DNA from: Thermoguttaceae bacterium
Lineage (GTDB): Bacteria > Planctomycetota > Planctomycetia > Pirellulales > Thermoguttaceae
Assembly: GCA_017407125.1 (NCBI GenBank)
Contig: JAFQXE010000041.1
Coordinates: 1 to 62,700, forward strand
DNA: 62,700 nucleotides
Direction: 5' to 3'
Part shown: positions 23,531 through 31,327 of the stretch, piece after piece
How positions within the stretch are numbered: position 1 is the stretch's first letter
Layout: each line of letters opens with the position of its first letter
Program-made: the position numbers and the translations under genes
Notes under the pieces: generated by a model
Database searches by the model: none
What the model was told of the DNA's origin: nothing
The model's input: the letters and a program-made list of their open reading frames with translations, nothing else

Positions 23531-25639
23531 ATGACCGAAATTTCCGAACGTACAACGGACTTTGCTGAGGAATTTGTTCATGCTTTCGCGGAAGACGTGT
23601 TCAATCTTCCGACGATGCAGAAGGTCTTGCCCAAGCCGGTTTATCGCAAGCTGGTCGCGACGCTCAAAGAGGGCAAGGCTCTCGACTCCGCCATTGCGGA
23701 CGACGTCGCCAACGCGATGAAGCAATGGGCTCTCCGCCGCGGCGCGACGCACTACACGCACTGGTTTCAGCCGCTGACAAGTTCCACCGCCGAAAAGCAC
23801 GACGCGTTTTTGGAGCCGGACAACGAAGGGGGAATCACGCTGCGCTTTTCCGGGAAGAACCTGATCGTCGGCGAGCCGGACGCGTCCAGTTTCCCGTCCG
23901 GGGGATTGCGGTCAACGTTTGAAGCCCGCGGGTACACCGCCTGGGATCCGACGTCTCCCGCGTTCATTCGCCGCAGCGGAGACAACGCGACGCTGTGCAT
24001 TCCGACTGCGTTCTGCTCTTATACGGGGTCGTCGCTGGATAAAAAGACGCCTTTGCTCCGGTCGATTCAGGCGTTAAGCCGTTCGGTCGAACGCATTATC
24101 AAAGTCTTTGGGCTGGAACAGCCGGACGTCAAGCCGTTTATCACCCTCGGCGCGGAACAGGAATACTTCCTCATCGACCGCGAACAGTACATGATGCGTC
24201 CCGACCTCGTCCAGACGGGTCGAACGCTTTTCGGAGCCGTTCCCGCCAAACATCAGCAGCTCGACGACCATTATTTCGGCACGATTCAGCCCCGAATTTT
24301 GGACTTCATGGCGGACGTCGAAAAAGAGCTTTGGGCGCTGGGCGTTCCCGCCAAAACGCGGCACAACGAAGTCGCGCCGGGTCAGTTTGAACTCGCCCCG
24401 ATGTTCGAAGACCTCAACCTGGCTGTTGACCACAACATGCTTGTCATGGACGTCTTGCAGACCGCGGCGCAGCGGCACGATTTGGCGTGTCTGCTTCACG
24501 AAAAGCCCTTTGCCGGCATCAACGGGTCAGGCAAACACAACAACTGGTCGATCGCCTACGGAGACGTCAACCTGCTCAACCCAGGCACAGACCCGCACCA
24601 AAACGCTCTGTTTTTGACGACGCTGTGCTGCGTCATTCAGGCTGTTGACCGTCACGCTGATTTAATGCGATCCGCAACCGCCTGTATTGGGAACGATCAT
24701 CGTTTGGGCGCTGCCGAAGCCCCGCCGGCGATTATTTCCATTTTCCTGGGCGATCAGCTCACCGACGTTATCGAACAGATAGAAAAGGGCGCGCTGAAGT
24801 CGTCTCGACGCACAACGACCATGAAAGTCGGCGTCGACGCCCTGCCGCCTTTGCCGCGCGACGGTTCCGACCGCAACCGAACGTCGCCTTTCGCCTTTAC
24901 CGGTGCGAAGTTCGAGTACCGCGCTCCCGGCTCCAGCCAGTCCTGCGCCGGCATCAGCATGGTTCTCAATACAATCGTGGCGGAAAGCATGGACGAAGTT
25001 GCCGACAAGCTCGAATACGTCGAGAAGAAGGACTTCAACTCCGCATTGCAGACGATTCTCCATGAAATGATCTGCAATCACAAACGGGTCATTTTCAACG
25101 GCGACAACTACACTGCTGAATGGGTTAAAGAGGCGCAAAAGCGCGGTCTGCCCAATTTGCGAACGACGCCGGAAGCGCTCAAGCCGCTGATTGACAAAAA
25201 GAACCTGGAGCTGTTCGAGAAGTACGGCGTGTTCACCGGCAACGAGCTGCCGTCGCGATACGAAGTGTTTATCGAGCAGTACGAGCAGAAGGTGGCGATT
25301 GAGGCGCGTCTGACGCTGCAAATGGCGCGGACGATGATCATGCCTGCCGTCGTTACCCATTTGGGAGAACTGGCAGGGTCGCTCAACCAGCTTAAAGACG
25401 CCGGTACGACCGCCGGGCTGTCTGCGATTCAAGGGCAGCTTCGCACGATCGGTCTGCTGGCAGACGACCTGGCGGACAACTGCGACGCTCTGGAAAACGC
25501 CATCGCCGAGAAGAAGGACGAGTCTGAAGTTCTGTCGTGCATGAAAGACGTCCGCACTACCGCCGACCAGCTCGAAATCCAAATGCCCGACGACCTCTGG
25601 CCCATGCCGAAGTATCAGGACATGCTATTTGGGCTGTAA
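23531..25639 (+). CDS. glnN: Glutamine synthetase type III
   Basis: This 702-residue cytoplasmic enzyme makes glutamine from glutamate, ammonia and ATP. The length and motifs are those of GSIII (GlnN), not GSI: LGAEQEYFLID (metal-binding Glu), KTRHNEVAPGQFELAPMFED, and GSGKHNNWSIAYG at the active site, followed by LFLTTLC and RSATACIGNDHRLGAAEAPP. The C-terminal ~200 residues form the long helical extension seen in GSIII. Nitrogen-responsive control is expected; a palindrome overlaps the presumed promoter. No recognisable Shine-Dalgarno lies before the ATG, where a period-7 CCCATTCC-type array sits instead. No amt or PII gene is near. Confidence 0.95.
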   Translation: MTEISERTTDFAEEFVHAFAEDVFNLPTMQKVLPKPVYRKLVATLKEGKALDSAIADDVANAMKQWALRRGATHYTHWFQPLTSSTAEKHDAFLEPDNEGGITLRFSGKNLIVGEPDASSFPSGGLRSTFEARGYTAWDPTSPAFIRRSGDNATLCIPTAFCSYTGSSLDKKTPLLRSIQALSRSVERIIKVFGLEQPDVKPFITLGAEQEYFLIDREQYMMRPDLVQTGRTLFGAVPAKHQQLDDHYFGTIQPRILDFMADVEKELWALGVPAKTRHNEVAPGQFELAPMFEDLNLAVDHNMLVMDVLQTAAQRHDLACLLHEKPFAGINGSGKHNNWSIAYGDVNLLNPGTDPHQNALFLTTLCCVIQAVDRHADLMRSATACIGNDHRLGAAEAPPAIISIFLGDQLTDVIEQIEKGALKSSRRTTTMKVGVDALPPLPRDGSDRNRTSPFAFTGAKFEYRAPGSSQSCAGISMVLNTIVAESMDEVADKLEYVEKKDFNSALQTILHEMICNHKRVIFNGDNYTAEWVKEAQKRGLPNLRTTPEALKPLIDKKNLELFEKYGVFTGNELPSRYEVFIEQYEQKVAIEARLTLQMARTMIMPAVVTHLGELAGSLNQLKDAGTTAGLSAIQGQLRTIGLLADDLADNCDALENAIAEKKDESEVLSCMKDVRTTADQLEIQMPDDLWPMPKYQDMLFGL

Positions 25640-25672
25640 TTAGCAATTTTCAATTAGCAATTAGCAATTTTT
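25638..25672 (+). repeat. Period-7 tandem array (AATTAGC)n at the glnN stop
   Basis: The units are AATTAGC, AATTTTC, AATTAGC, AATTAGC and AATTTTT. The first unit overlaps the TAA stop codon of glnN. It shares its unit with the array in the glnN 5' leader. Confidence 0.75.
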
Positions 25673-26017
25673 CGGAGTGCGGGAGCAAAGCTCCCGCTTT
25701 TCGAAAACGCCGAGAACAACGAATAACGTTTCTACCTCGAAAACGCTAGAACTTCCGGTTCGCGGGCGTAACACCCGCTTAAATAAAATAACGCGAGCTG
25801 TCGCTCACTCAAAAAAGCGAGAGTTTCGCTTCGTTCCACTCTCGCACTCCGAAATTGTCACACTCAGTTCCGGGTATTGTCACTCGCCGAAGAATTACAG
25901 CGTCGTTTCAACCAGCAGCGATTCGCTCGGCAGCGCGGACAGGGAGCGGCGCCTCGCTGCAGGCGAAAATCCGTTTCCTCCGTCAAATCCGTGTGCGGAC
26001 TGACCTGCTAACAACGT
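25640..26017. other. Intergenic repeat region between glnN and the metal ATPase
   Basis: No gene. After the period-7 array comes a GGAGTGCG hairpin (25674-25700, stem GCGGGAGC/GCTCCCGC, loop AAA, followed by TTTT), which may terminate glnN. Next are a GCGGGCG hairpin near 25763, then GCAGCGCGGAC/GCGCCTC blocks like those near 9560 and 13950, and a period-9 ATCCGT element at 25962-26005 adjoining the ATPase stop. Confidence 0.65.
25962..26005 (-). repeat. Period-9 ATCCGT repeat at the 3' end of the metal ATPase gene
   Basis: AAAATCCGT, TTCCTCCGT and CAAATCCGT units are followed by GTGCGGACTGACC. It is the third copy of the element also found at 9976-10007 and 14079-14123, again directly downstream of a leftward gene. 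Confidence 0.65.
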
Positions 26018-27901
26018 CTAATCAAACTTCCGGTCGTACAGCAAAGCCGCGTTGAGAATGACCAGAACCGAGCCGGCGTTGTGAACCAGCGCGCCGCTGA
26101 TCGGTCCCATGATTCCCAGCATCGACAGGATAATCGCGACGAAGTTGATTCCCATCGCCAACGAGATGTTGACGGTAATCGACTGAATCACCGCGTTGGA
26201 CAGCTTCTTCAAATAGCCGATTCGTCCCAGGTCTTCTGTCATGAGGACGATGTCCGCCGCCTCGACGGCGACGTCGCTGCCGACCTCGCCCATCGCAACG
26301 CCGATATCGGCGGTCTTCAGCGCAGGCGCGTCGTTGACCCCATCGCCGATCATGCAAACGCGACGCCCTTCCGCTTGCAGCGTCTCAATCGCCTTCGCCT
26401 TTTCGCCCGGCAGAAGTTCCGCCTCAAAGCGCGTCAAGCCGTTCTGACGGACGAAATACTCCGCCGTCTGGCGGTTGTCGCCGGTGAGCAAAACCGTATC
26501 GACGTTGAGCGATTCGAGCTGTTCGACCATGCTGTGAACGCCTTCCCGGGGCGTGTCGGACAGAGCAATCAGCCCAACGAGCTTCCCGTCCGCCGCCGTT
26601 AAAATGACAGCGCTGCCCGTCGACCGCAGAACCTGTAACGCGTCCCGGTCGGACTGTAACAGAACAACGCCCTTTTCCGTAATCCATTTTTCTGACCCGC
26701 ACAGAACGCTGCGTCCGCGGATGTTGGCTTGAATCCCTTTTCCAGACTGCATCGCAAAGTATTCCGGGTCGTACAGAGCGAGGTTTTCCTCTTTAGCCTG
26801 CTTGACAATCGCCTTTCCCAACGGGTGTTCAGAGCGCTGTTCCGCCGACGCGGCAAGCGTCAAAACGTCCTCGCGGGTCAGGCGCCCGTCGAGCGTTACA
26901 ACGTCGCTGACGCGCAGCGCGCCGTAGGTCAGCGTCCCGGTTTTATCGAACGCAACGGCGTTGACCTTTCCCATCTTTTCCAGCGCCTCGCCGTTTTTAA
27001 TGAGGATTCCGTGACGCGTCGCCTGACCGATAGCCGCCATAATAGCAGTGGGCGTTGCCAGCGCCAAAGCGCACGGGCAGAACACGACCAGAATCGTTAT
27101 CCCGCGCCGCAGCGCATCAGTCCATTCTCCAGTCGCCAGCCCTGTTACAAGGAACGTCGCAATCGCCAGAAGAACGGCAATAGGAACAAGCCATTGCGCC
27201 CAGACGTCGACGATTTTTTGAGTGGGCGCCTTGCTCTTTTCCGCCTGTTCTACCAGGTTGATGAGCTTGTGCAGCGCAGAATCGCGGACGACCTTTTCCG
27301 CCCGAATTTCAATCGCCCCGTTGAGGTTGATAACCCCGCTGACAAGCGCGTCGCCCACGGCCTTTTCTACCGGCAGGGACTCCCCCGTCATGGCGGACTG
27401 GTCAACGGTCGTGTCGCCGGAAAGAATCACGCTGTCGACGGGTATTGTTTCGCCCGGCAGAACGCGAAGGACGTCTCCGATTTGAATCTCCTCCGCCGGA
27501 ATCGTCTCTTCCTGACCGTTGACGACCCGCCGACCCTGAACCGGCGCCAGCGCGACGAGCTTCTGTAAGCCCTTTCGAGCGCGGTTAATCGTCATCTCTT
27601 CCAGCGTCTCGCCGAGAATCATAATAAAGGCGACCTCGCCGGCGGCAAAGAACTCGCCCAGCGCAACGCAGGCAGCCATCGCGATTGTTACCAGCAGTTC
27701 AGACGACAGGCGCCGCTTTTCAAATAGCGTCTCGAACGCCTCGTATGCGAGCGGAAACCCGGAAATGAGCGTCGTCAGCAGCGCGGGATCGTAAACCGTC
27801 TTGACGCCGTACGCCATCATAACCAGACTGACAAGTAAAAGACAGCCGGAAACAACTGTCATTTTCAAGGACTCGCAAAATTCAGCTAATTCGTGAAGCA
27901 T
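26018..27901 (-). CDS. Heavy-metal-transporting P1B-type ATPase
   Basis: This 627-residue integral membrane pump exports a metal cation using ATP. It has the CPC transport motif (C275-P276-C277), the phosphorylated Asp D319 in DKTGTLT, HPLGKA in the nucleotide domain, TGES in the actuator and GDGVNDAPAL in the hinge. No N-terminal HMA (CxxC) domain is present, so it is shorter than typical CopA or ZntA. The last helix carries HNAGSVLVILNA, unlike the classic CopA or ZntA signatures, so the metal cannot be assigned with confidence. It follows a CsoR-type repressor gene in an apparent operon, with a palindromic operator just before its start codon. No strong ribosome binding site is seen. Confidence 0.9.
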   Translation of the reverse strand: MLHELAEFCESLKMTVVSGCLLLVSLVMMAYGVKTVYDPALLTTLISGFPLAYEAFETLFEKRRLSSELLVTIAMAACVALGEFFAAGEVAFIMILGETLEEMTINRARKGLQKLVALAPVQGRRVVNGQEETIPAEEIQIGDVLRVLPGETIPVDSVILSGDTTVDQSAMTGESLPVEKAVGDALVSGVINLNGAIEIRAEKVVRDSALHKLINLVEQAEKSKAPTQKIVDVWAQWLVPIAVLLAIATFLVTGLATGEWTDALRRGITILVVFCPCALALATPTAIMAAIGQATRHGILIKNGEALEKMGKVNAVAFDKTGTLTYGALRVSDVVTLDGRLTREDVLTLAASAEQRSEHPLGKAIVKQAKEENLALYDPEYFAMQSGKGIQANIRGRSVLCGSEKWITEKGVVLLQSDRDALQVLRSTGSAVILTAADGKLVGLIALSDTPREGVHSMVEQLESLNVDTVLLTGDNRQTAEYFVRQNGLTRFEAELLPGEKAKAIETLQAEGRRVCMIGDGVNDAPALKTADIGVAMGEVGSDVAVEAADIVLMTEDLGRIGYLKKLSNAVIQSITVNISLAMGINFVAIILSMLGIMGPISGALVHNAGSVLVILNAALLYDRKFD

Positions 27902-27913
27902 GATTGATTATAC

Positions 27914-27933
27914 ATATACCTGTATAGGTATAT
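27914..27933. promoter_or_regulatory. CsoR-type operator 2 (before the ATPase gene)
   Basis: The perfect palindrome ATATACCT-GTAT-AGGTATAT lies 13 bp upstream of the ATPase start, inside the 82-bp gap after the repressor gene. It matches operator 1 at 28344-28361 in plan (TATACC...GGTATA around ATAC/GTAT). Confidence 0.7.
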
Positions 27934-27983
27934 TGAGGATGTAAAAAAATAATTGATGCATCTTGTGCAAAAACCGCACGACG

Positions 27984-28259
27984 TTACGACAGACGCGAGA
28001 ACCGTTCAAGGGCTTCGGAAAAGTTGGCGATGGTTTCTTCCGCGTCGCCGGCTTCGATGCCTTCCCTGACGCAGTGGGACAGGTGCCCTTGCAGGATAAT
28101 CAGCCCGATGCGGTGCATTGCGCCCTTGACGGCGTTGATTTGGACGAGAACCTGCTCGCAGGGAGCGTTTTCGTCAATCATCTTTTGAATCGCGTTGAGC
28201 TGACCAATTGCCTTGTTGATTCGTACATGCAGTTTGTCGGAATCGATACATTTGTGCAT
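27984..28259 (-). CDS. CsoR/RcnR-family metal-sensing repressor
   Basis: This 91-residue all-helical DNA-binding repressor releases DNA on metal binding. It has the family core KLHVRINKAIGQLNAIQKMI and the ligand set C34, H59 and C63 (APCEQ then QGHLSHC), the Cys-His-Cys pattern of copper-type CsoR. H2 and C4 near the N-terminus could add ligands as in RcnR-like members. The frame can be read 37 codons further upstream, but the ATG at 28259 is preceded by an excellent GGGAGG and matches family length. It is the first gene of a two-gene unit with the P1B ATPase, and its promoter contains a perfect operator, indicating autoregulation. Confidence 0.9.
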   Translation of the reverse strand: MHKCIDSDKLHVRINKAIGQLNAIQKMIDENAPCEQVLVQINAVKGAMHRIGLIILQGHLSHCVREGIEAGDAEETIANFSEALERFSRLS

Positions 28260-28341
28260 TAGTAATCCTCCCAGTGGAAAGAGGTTGACGTATTCAATCG
28301 AGAGAGAATGAATTATTCCCCTTTCGACTTTCCATGCTTGT

Positions 28342-28370
28342 ATTATACCCATACGGGTATAGGTTGTCAA
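28342..28370 (-). promoter_or_regulatory. Consensus promoter with CsoR-type operator 1
   Basis: On the minus strand, TTGACA (28370-28365) and TATAAT (28347-28342) are exactly 17 bp apart, a perfect sigma70 consensus. A perfect palindrome TATACCC-ATAC-GGGTATA (28344-28361) fills the spacer and overlaps the -10, ideally placed for repression. The repressor gene starts about 83 bp downstream. Confidence 0.88.
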
Positions 28371-28415
28371 GAGGGGTTGCGGAGATTTTCTCGAAAAATC
28401 CCAAAAAATCTCATT

Positions 28416-30230
28416 CTACTTCTTGGAATAGAACTTTGCGCCGGGAATCGTTTCCAAATGTTCGTTGCAGAAATCCGTTTTGCAAGTGATAATAATATAC
28501 GGAGTTTCGGAGAACGCTTCTGAAAGCTCTCGGACGACGTCTTTCATGGAATAATTTGTAAAGATGAATGAACGGACGCTGTCAAGGACGATAAAGCCCT
28601 GTCCGATGGCCGTCTTGTCGTTCAAAGGGCGTCTGACGAAATACGCACGATTGACAATGCCGTATCTTTTCTTAAAGGCGTCAACAAGAATTTCTTTAAT
28701 CTCTTGCGGCAGCGGCGCCGCTTCGAGAATGTCGTTGGCGTCGAGTTTCTTTTGGGTTAGAGTCGTCAGCTGCTTTACGCGGCCGTCTTTCAGGTCGACG
28801 AAAGCGTGAATCTTTTCGACGTCTCCGGAATCCATGTAATACTTTAAGAGGAAATTATTCTCGTCAAGCTGATACAGCTCGGGCGCCTGGGCAATGCAGT
28901 CTTCCAGCTCTGCGGCGGCTCCGTCCGGGTCGTCTTTGGAGCGTTCCAAAGCCAGAGCGGCGCGGAATTGCAGAAAGTTGGGGAAGGCGTTGACGCATTG
29001 CTGCAACAGTTCAAGCCGCTCCGCCTTTTGCCCGGTCTTTTCAAGATAATACAGACAGTCGATCAGTTCGCTTTCGGTCATCGAGTCGACGGACGGTGGG
29101 TTCTGTTCCAGCTCTTGCCGACAATGCTCCGCCTCGGTGCGAACGGTTTGGGCGTGTTCGTCCAGCATAGAGTGAAAATAAGCGTTGAGTTCAGAATCAA
29201 ATTCGTTGTCGCGCCCGACGAGTTTGTCCAGCGCGTCGGCGTTGAATTGGGCGAAGTTCATCGGATAGCGGCAGTCCGCCAGTTCCAGTCGCTGAGCAAA
29301 AGACGGGTGCTCGTCAAAGACGTTGGGAACGGACTTCATCTCGCGAGCAATCACCCGTTCGTCGCGGTCTTCCGGCAAGTCTTCGTAAAGACCGTCCCGA
29401 ATCAGCTTGACGATGTTACACTGTTCCCAGGAATCGCTTCGCATTTGCGCCAGCAGTTCGTCGATAACGTCAGAATTCTGCTCTTCCTTTAGCAGCATTT
29501 CCACCATACACGCGGCTAAATAATCCTCTCCAAACGTTTTGACGATGTATTTATCCGCCTCAATTTCGTGCTGACGATACAGAGGGGCAAGCGCTTTGTT
29601 AAAAGCGGGAAGCCAGTATTTTAGCCACGGAATAAAAATTAGCGTCAAAATGCCGAGCTGAATGTTCGACCAGAACGCGTTTGCCATCATAATCCAGGCG
29701 CTGACGGACATGTGTTTGTGCTTGATGTGCCCGATCTCGTGAGCCAGACAGCCGACCAGGCCCCGATAGCTCAGCGCCGCCAAAAGCGGGTATCCCAAAA
29801 TGAGAATGTTGCGCTTGAACGGCGTAAAGAGGTAACGATTGGTTGCGGCGGCGTTGAAGTCGAGAATGATGTAAATCTCGTGAATTTTCGGTCCCTTGAT
29901 TTTGCGGGAAATTTCGTTGACTTTGTCGTAGATTTTCTGATACTTTTGTTTGTCGACCAAAAACAAGCCCTTGCAGGGATCGCGCATAACGGATGAGAAG
30001 TAACTCCATGCCCAGCTTATCAGACAGATCAACGTAAAGACAGCAAATCCGTTATCCTCGCTGCTGAATGACGCAACGACCAAAAAACCGACAATGATTA
30101 CCAGAATTACAAACGCGATTACAGACTGCAGCGTCAGCCAAAGAAGATAGGCGTAATACAGAATGCGGTGTTTGTCGTACAGGTCAATCATCCGTTGAGC
30201 GGACTTCCAGTCTTTCCAGGTAAAATCCAT
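28416..30230 (-). CDS. M48-family membrane metalloprotease with C-terminal helical repeats
   Basis: This 604-residue membrane protein has two hydrophobic helices at about 25-50 and 58-80, the zinc motif H164-E-I-G-H168 in GCLAHEIGHIKHKH, another hydrophobic stretch at about 178-210, and the third zinc ligand in HEIEADKYIV. This is the HtpX/Ste24-like M48 layout. The C-terminal ~230 residues are acidic, helical and TPR-like (LLQQCVNAFPNFLQFRAALA), beyond the normal M48 length, and may mediate partner contacts. GGAG lies 9 nt before the ATG. A role in membrane-protein quality control is inferred from the family. Confidence 0.85.
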   Translation of the reverse strand: MDFTWKDWKSAQRMIDLYDKHRILYYAYLLWLTLQSVIAFVILVIIVGFLVVASFSSEDNGFAVFTLICLISWAWSYFSSVMRDPCKGLFLVDKQKYQKIYDKVNEISRKIKGPKIHEIYIILDFNAAATNRYLFTPFKRNILILGYPLLAALSYRGLVGCLAHEIGHIKHKHMSVSAWIMMANAFWSNIQLGILTLIFIPWLKYWLPAFNKALAPLYRQHEIEADKYIVKTFGEDYLAACMVEMLLKEEQNSDVIDELLAQMRSDSWEQCNIVKLIRDGLYEDLPEDRDERVIAREMKSVPNVFDEHPSFAQRLELADCRYPMNFAQFNADALDKLVGRDNEFDSELNAYFHSMLDEHAQTVRTEAEHCRQELEQNPPSVDSMTESELIDCLYYLEKTGQKAERLELLQQCVNAFPNFLQFRAALALERSKDDPDGAAAELEDCIAQAPELYQLDENNFLLKYYMDSGDVEKIHAFVDLKDGRVKQLTTLTQKKLDANDILEAAPLPQEIKEILVDAFKKRYGIVNRAYFVRRPLNDKTAIGQGFIVLDSVRSFIFTNYSMKDVVRELSEAFSETPYIIITCKTDFCNEHLETIPGAKFYSKK

Positions 30231-30475
30231 TGGGGACGCTCCGTTTGGTAAGTATTAATTATTCTGTATTTATAGTATCATAATGAAAGCAGAAACGCAA
30301 GGGGGAGCGGATGAAACAGGCGAATTTTTCTTTTAGCGCCCTGCTCTGTTTTTTATAATGCCCGCTTGCAATCGATTTTCGTTTATGGTATATTAAATGA
30401 AAATCCTCTCATAGTTCATAAGGGGGGGGGTAGATTTAGCGCTGAATAGTCGCGCCCAATAATTTTAAAAACGTC
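30231..30475. other. Divergent intergenic region with a poly-G tract
   Basis: This 245-bp spacer between the leftward protease and the rightward ADP-ribosylglycohydrolase must hold both promoters. A run of about nine G residues at 30421-30430 lies roughly 45 bp before the rightward start and could be length-variable. No gene is seen. Confidence 0.5.
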
Positions 30476-31327
30476 ATGATAGATTTAAAAGACAAATTTA
30501 AAGGGATGTTTTGGGGACTTGTCGTCGGGGACTGTCTCGGGTCGCCGATACAGTTTACAGGGAAAGACAACCACGAACATATTACGTCCATGGTCCCGTG
30601 CCGTCATTTTCACACGCCGGCGGGATACTGGACGGACGACTCGTCAATGGCGTTTTGCATTGCGGAAAGCTACGTTCGGCTGAAGCGGTACGACTTGAAG
30701 GACGTCGCCAACAACTTCTGCCGATGGCTGTTTGAAGGGTTCTGGTCAAGTACAGATCGCGCTTTTGACGTTGGGATGGCAACATACAACGCGGTGAACG
30801 CGATCCAGAATAAGGGCAGCCTGAAAAACGGAACGGACGACACGCAAGGCAACGGCAGCATTATGCGTTTCGCGCCCTCGTTTATAATGAACTACGGCGC
30901 TCCGGACAACGTCATGCTTCACGAAATCAGCGACTTGACTCATTGCAGCCAGACGGTTCGAGACGTTGTCGACCTCATGGCGGCGATTCTGACCGAACAC
31001 GTTCAGGGCGTTCGGACGACGCAGCAGTCCATATACAAATCCAAGGAGGAAGTCAACAATTCCGGCTGGTCTGTTTCGACGCTTCAGGCGGCCCTCTGGG
31101 CGTTTAACGCTACCAACGATTTTGAGTCCGGATTGATTCAGGCGGTCAACCTCGGCGGCGATTCCGACTCCATCGGCGCGGTCTTCGGTCAGATCGCCGG
31201 GGCGTATTACGGATTCGACGCCATTCCCCCAAGCTGGGTTAAAGACGTCAAGACATACGAAAAGGTTAACGAGTTGATCGAAGCGACGATTGACCTCAAA
31301 CTGGAGGAAATGAATCAGCATGAATAA
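30476..31327 (+). CDS. ADP-ribosylglycohydrolase family protein (cytoplasmic)
   Basis: This 283-residue all-helical DraG/ARH-like enzyme should cleave ADP-ribose N- or O-glycosides. Both binuclear metal motifs are visible: YWTDDSSMAF (TDD) near residue 52 and NLGGDSDSIGAVFGQIAGAYYG (GGDSDS) near 222. The N-terminus KFKGMFWGLVVGDCLGSPIQF is typical. It has no signal peptide, unlike the second family member at 33652. Its stop overlaps the GH32 start by 8 nt, so the two are probably co-translated. No Shine-Dalgarno is evident. The substrate may be an ADP-ribosylated protein or a related small glycoside; context points to nucleoside or sugar scavenging. Confidence 0.88.
   Translation: MIDLKDKFKGMFWGLVVGDCLGSPIQFTGKDNHEHITSMVPCRHFHTPAGYWTDDSSMAFCIAESYVRLKRYDLKDVANNFCRWLFEGFWSSTDRAFDVGMATYNAVNAIQNKGSLKNGTDDTQGNGSIMRFAPSFIMNYGAPDNVMLHEISDLTHCSQTVRDVVDLMAAILTEHVQGVRTTQQSIYKSKEEVNNSGWSVSTLQAALWAFNATNDFESGLIQAVNLGGDSDSIGAVFGQIAGAYYGFDAIPPSWVKDVKTYEKVNELIEATIDLKLEEMNQHE

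Noticed and set aside
28260..28370. A longer 128-residue start for the CsoR-type protein
   Set aside because: The extension would run through the promoter and operator; the internal ATG has a strong ribosome binding site and gives the usual length.
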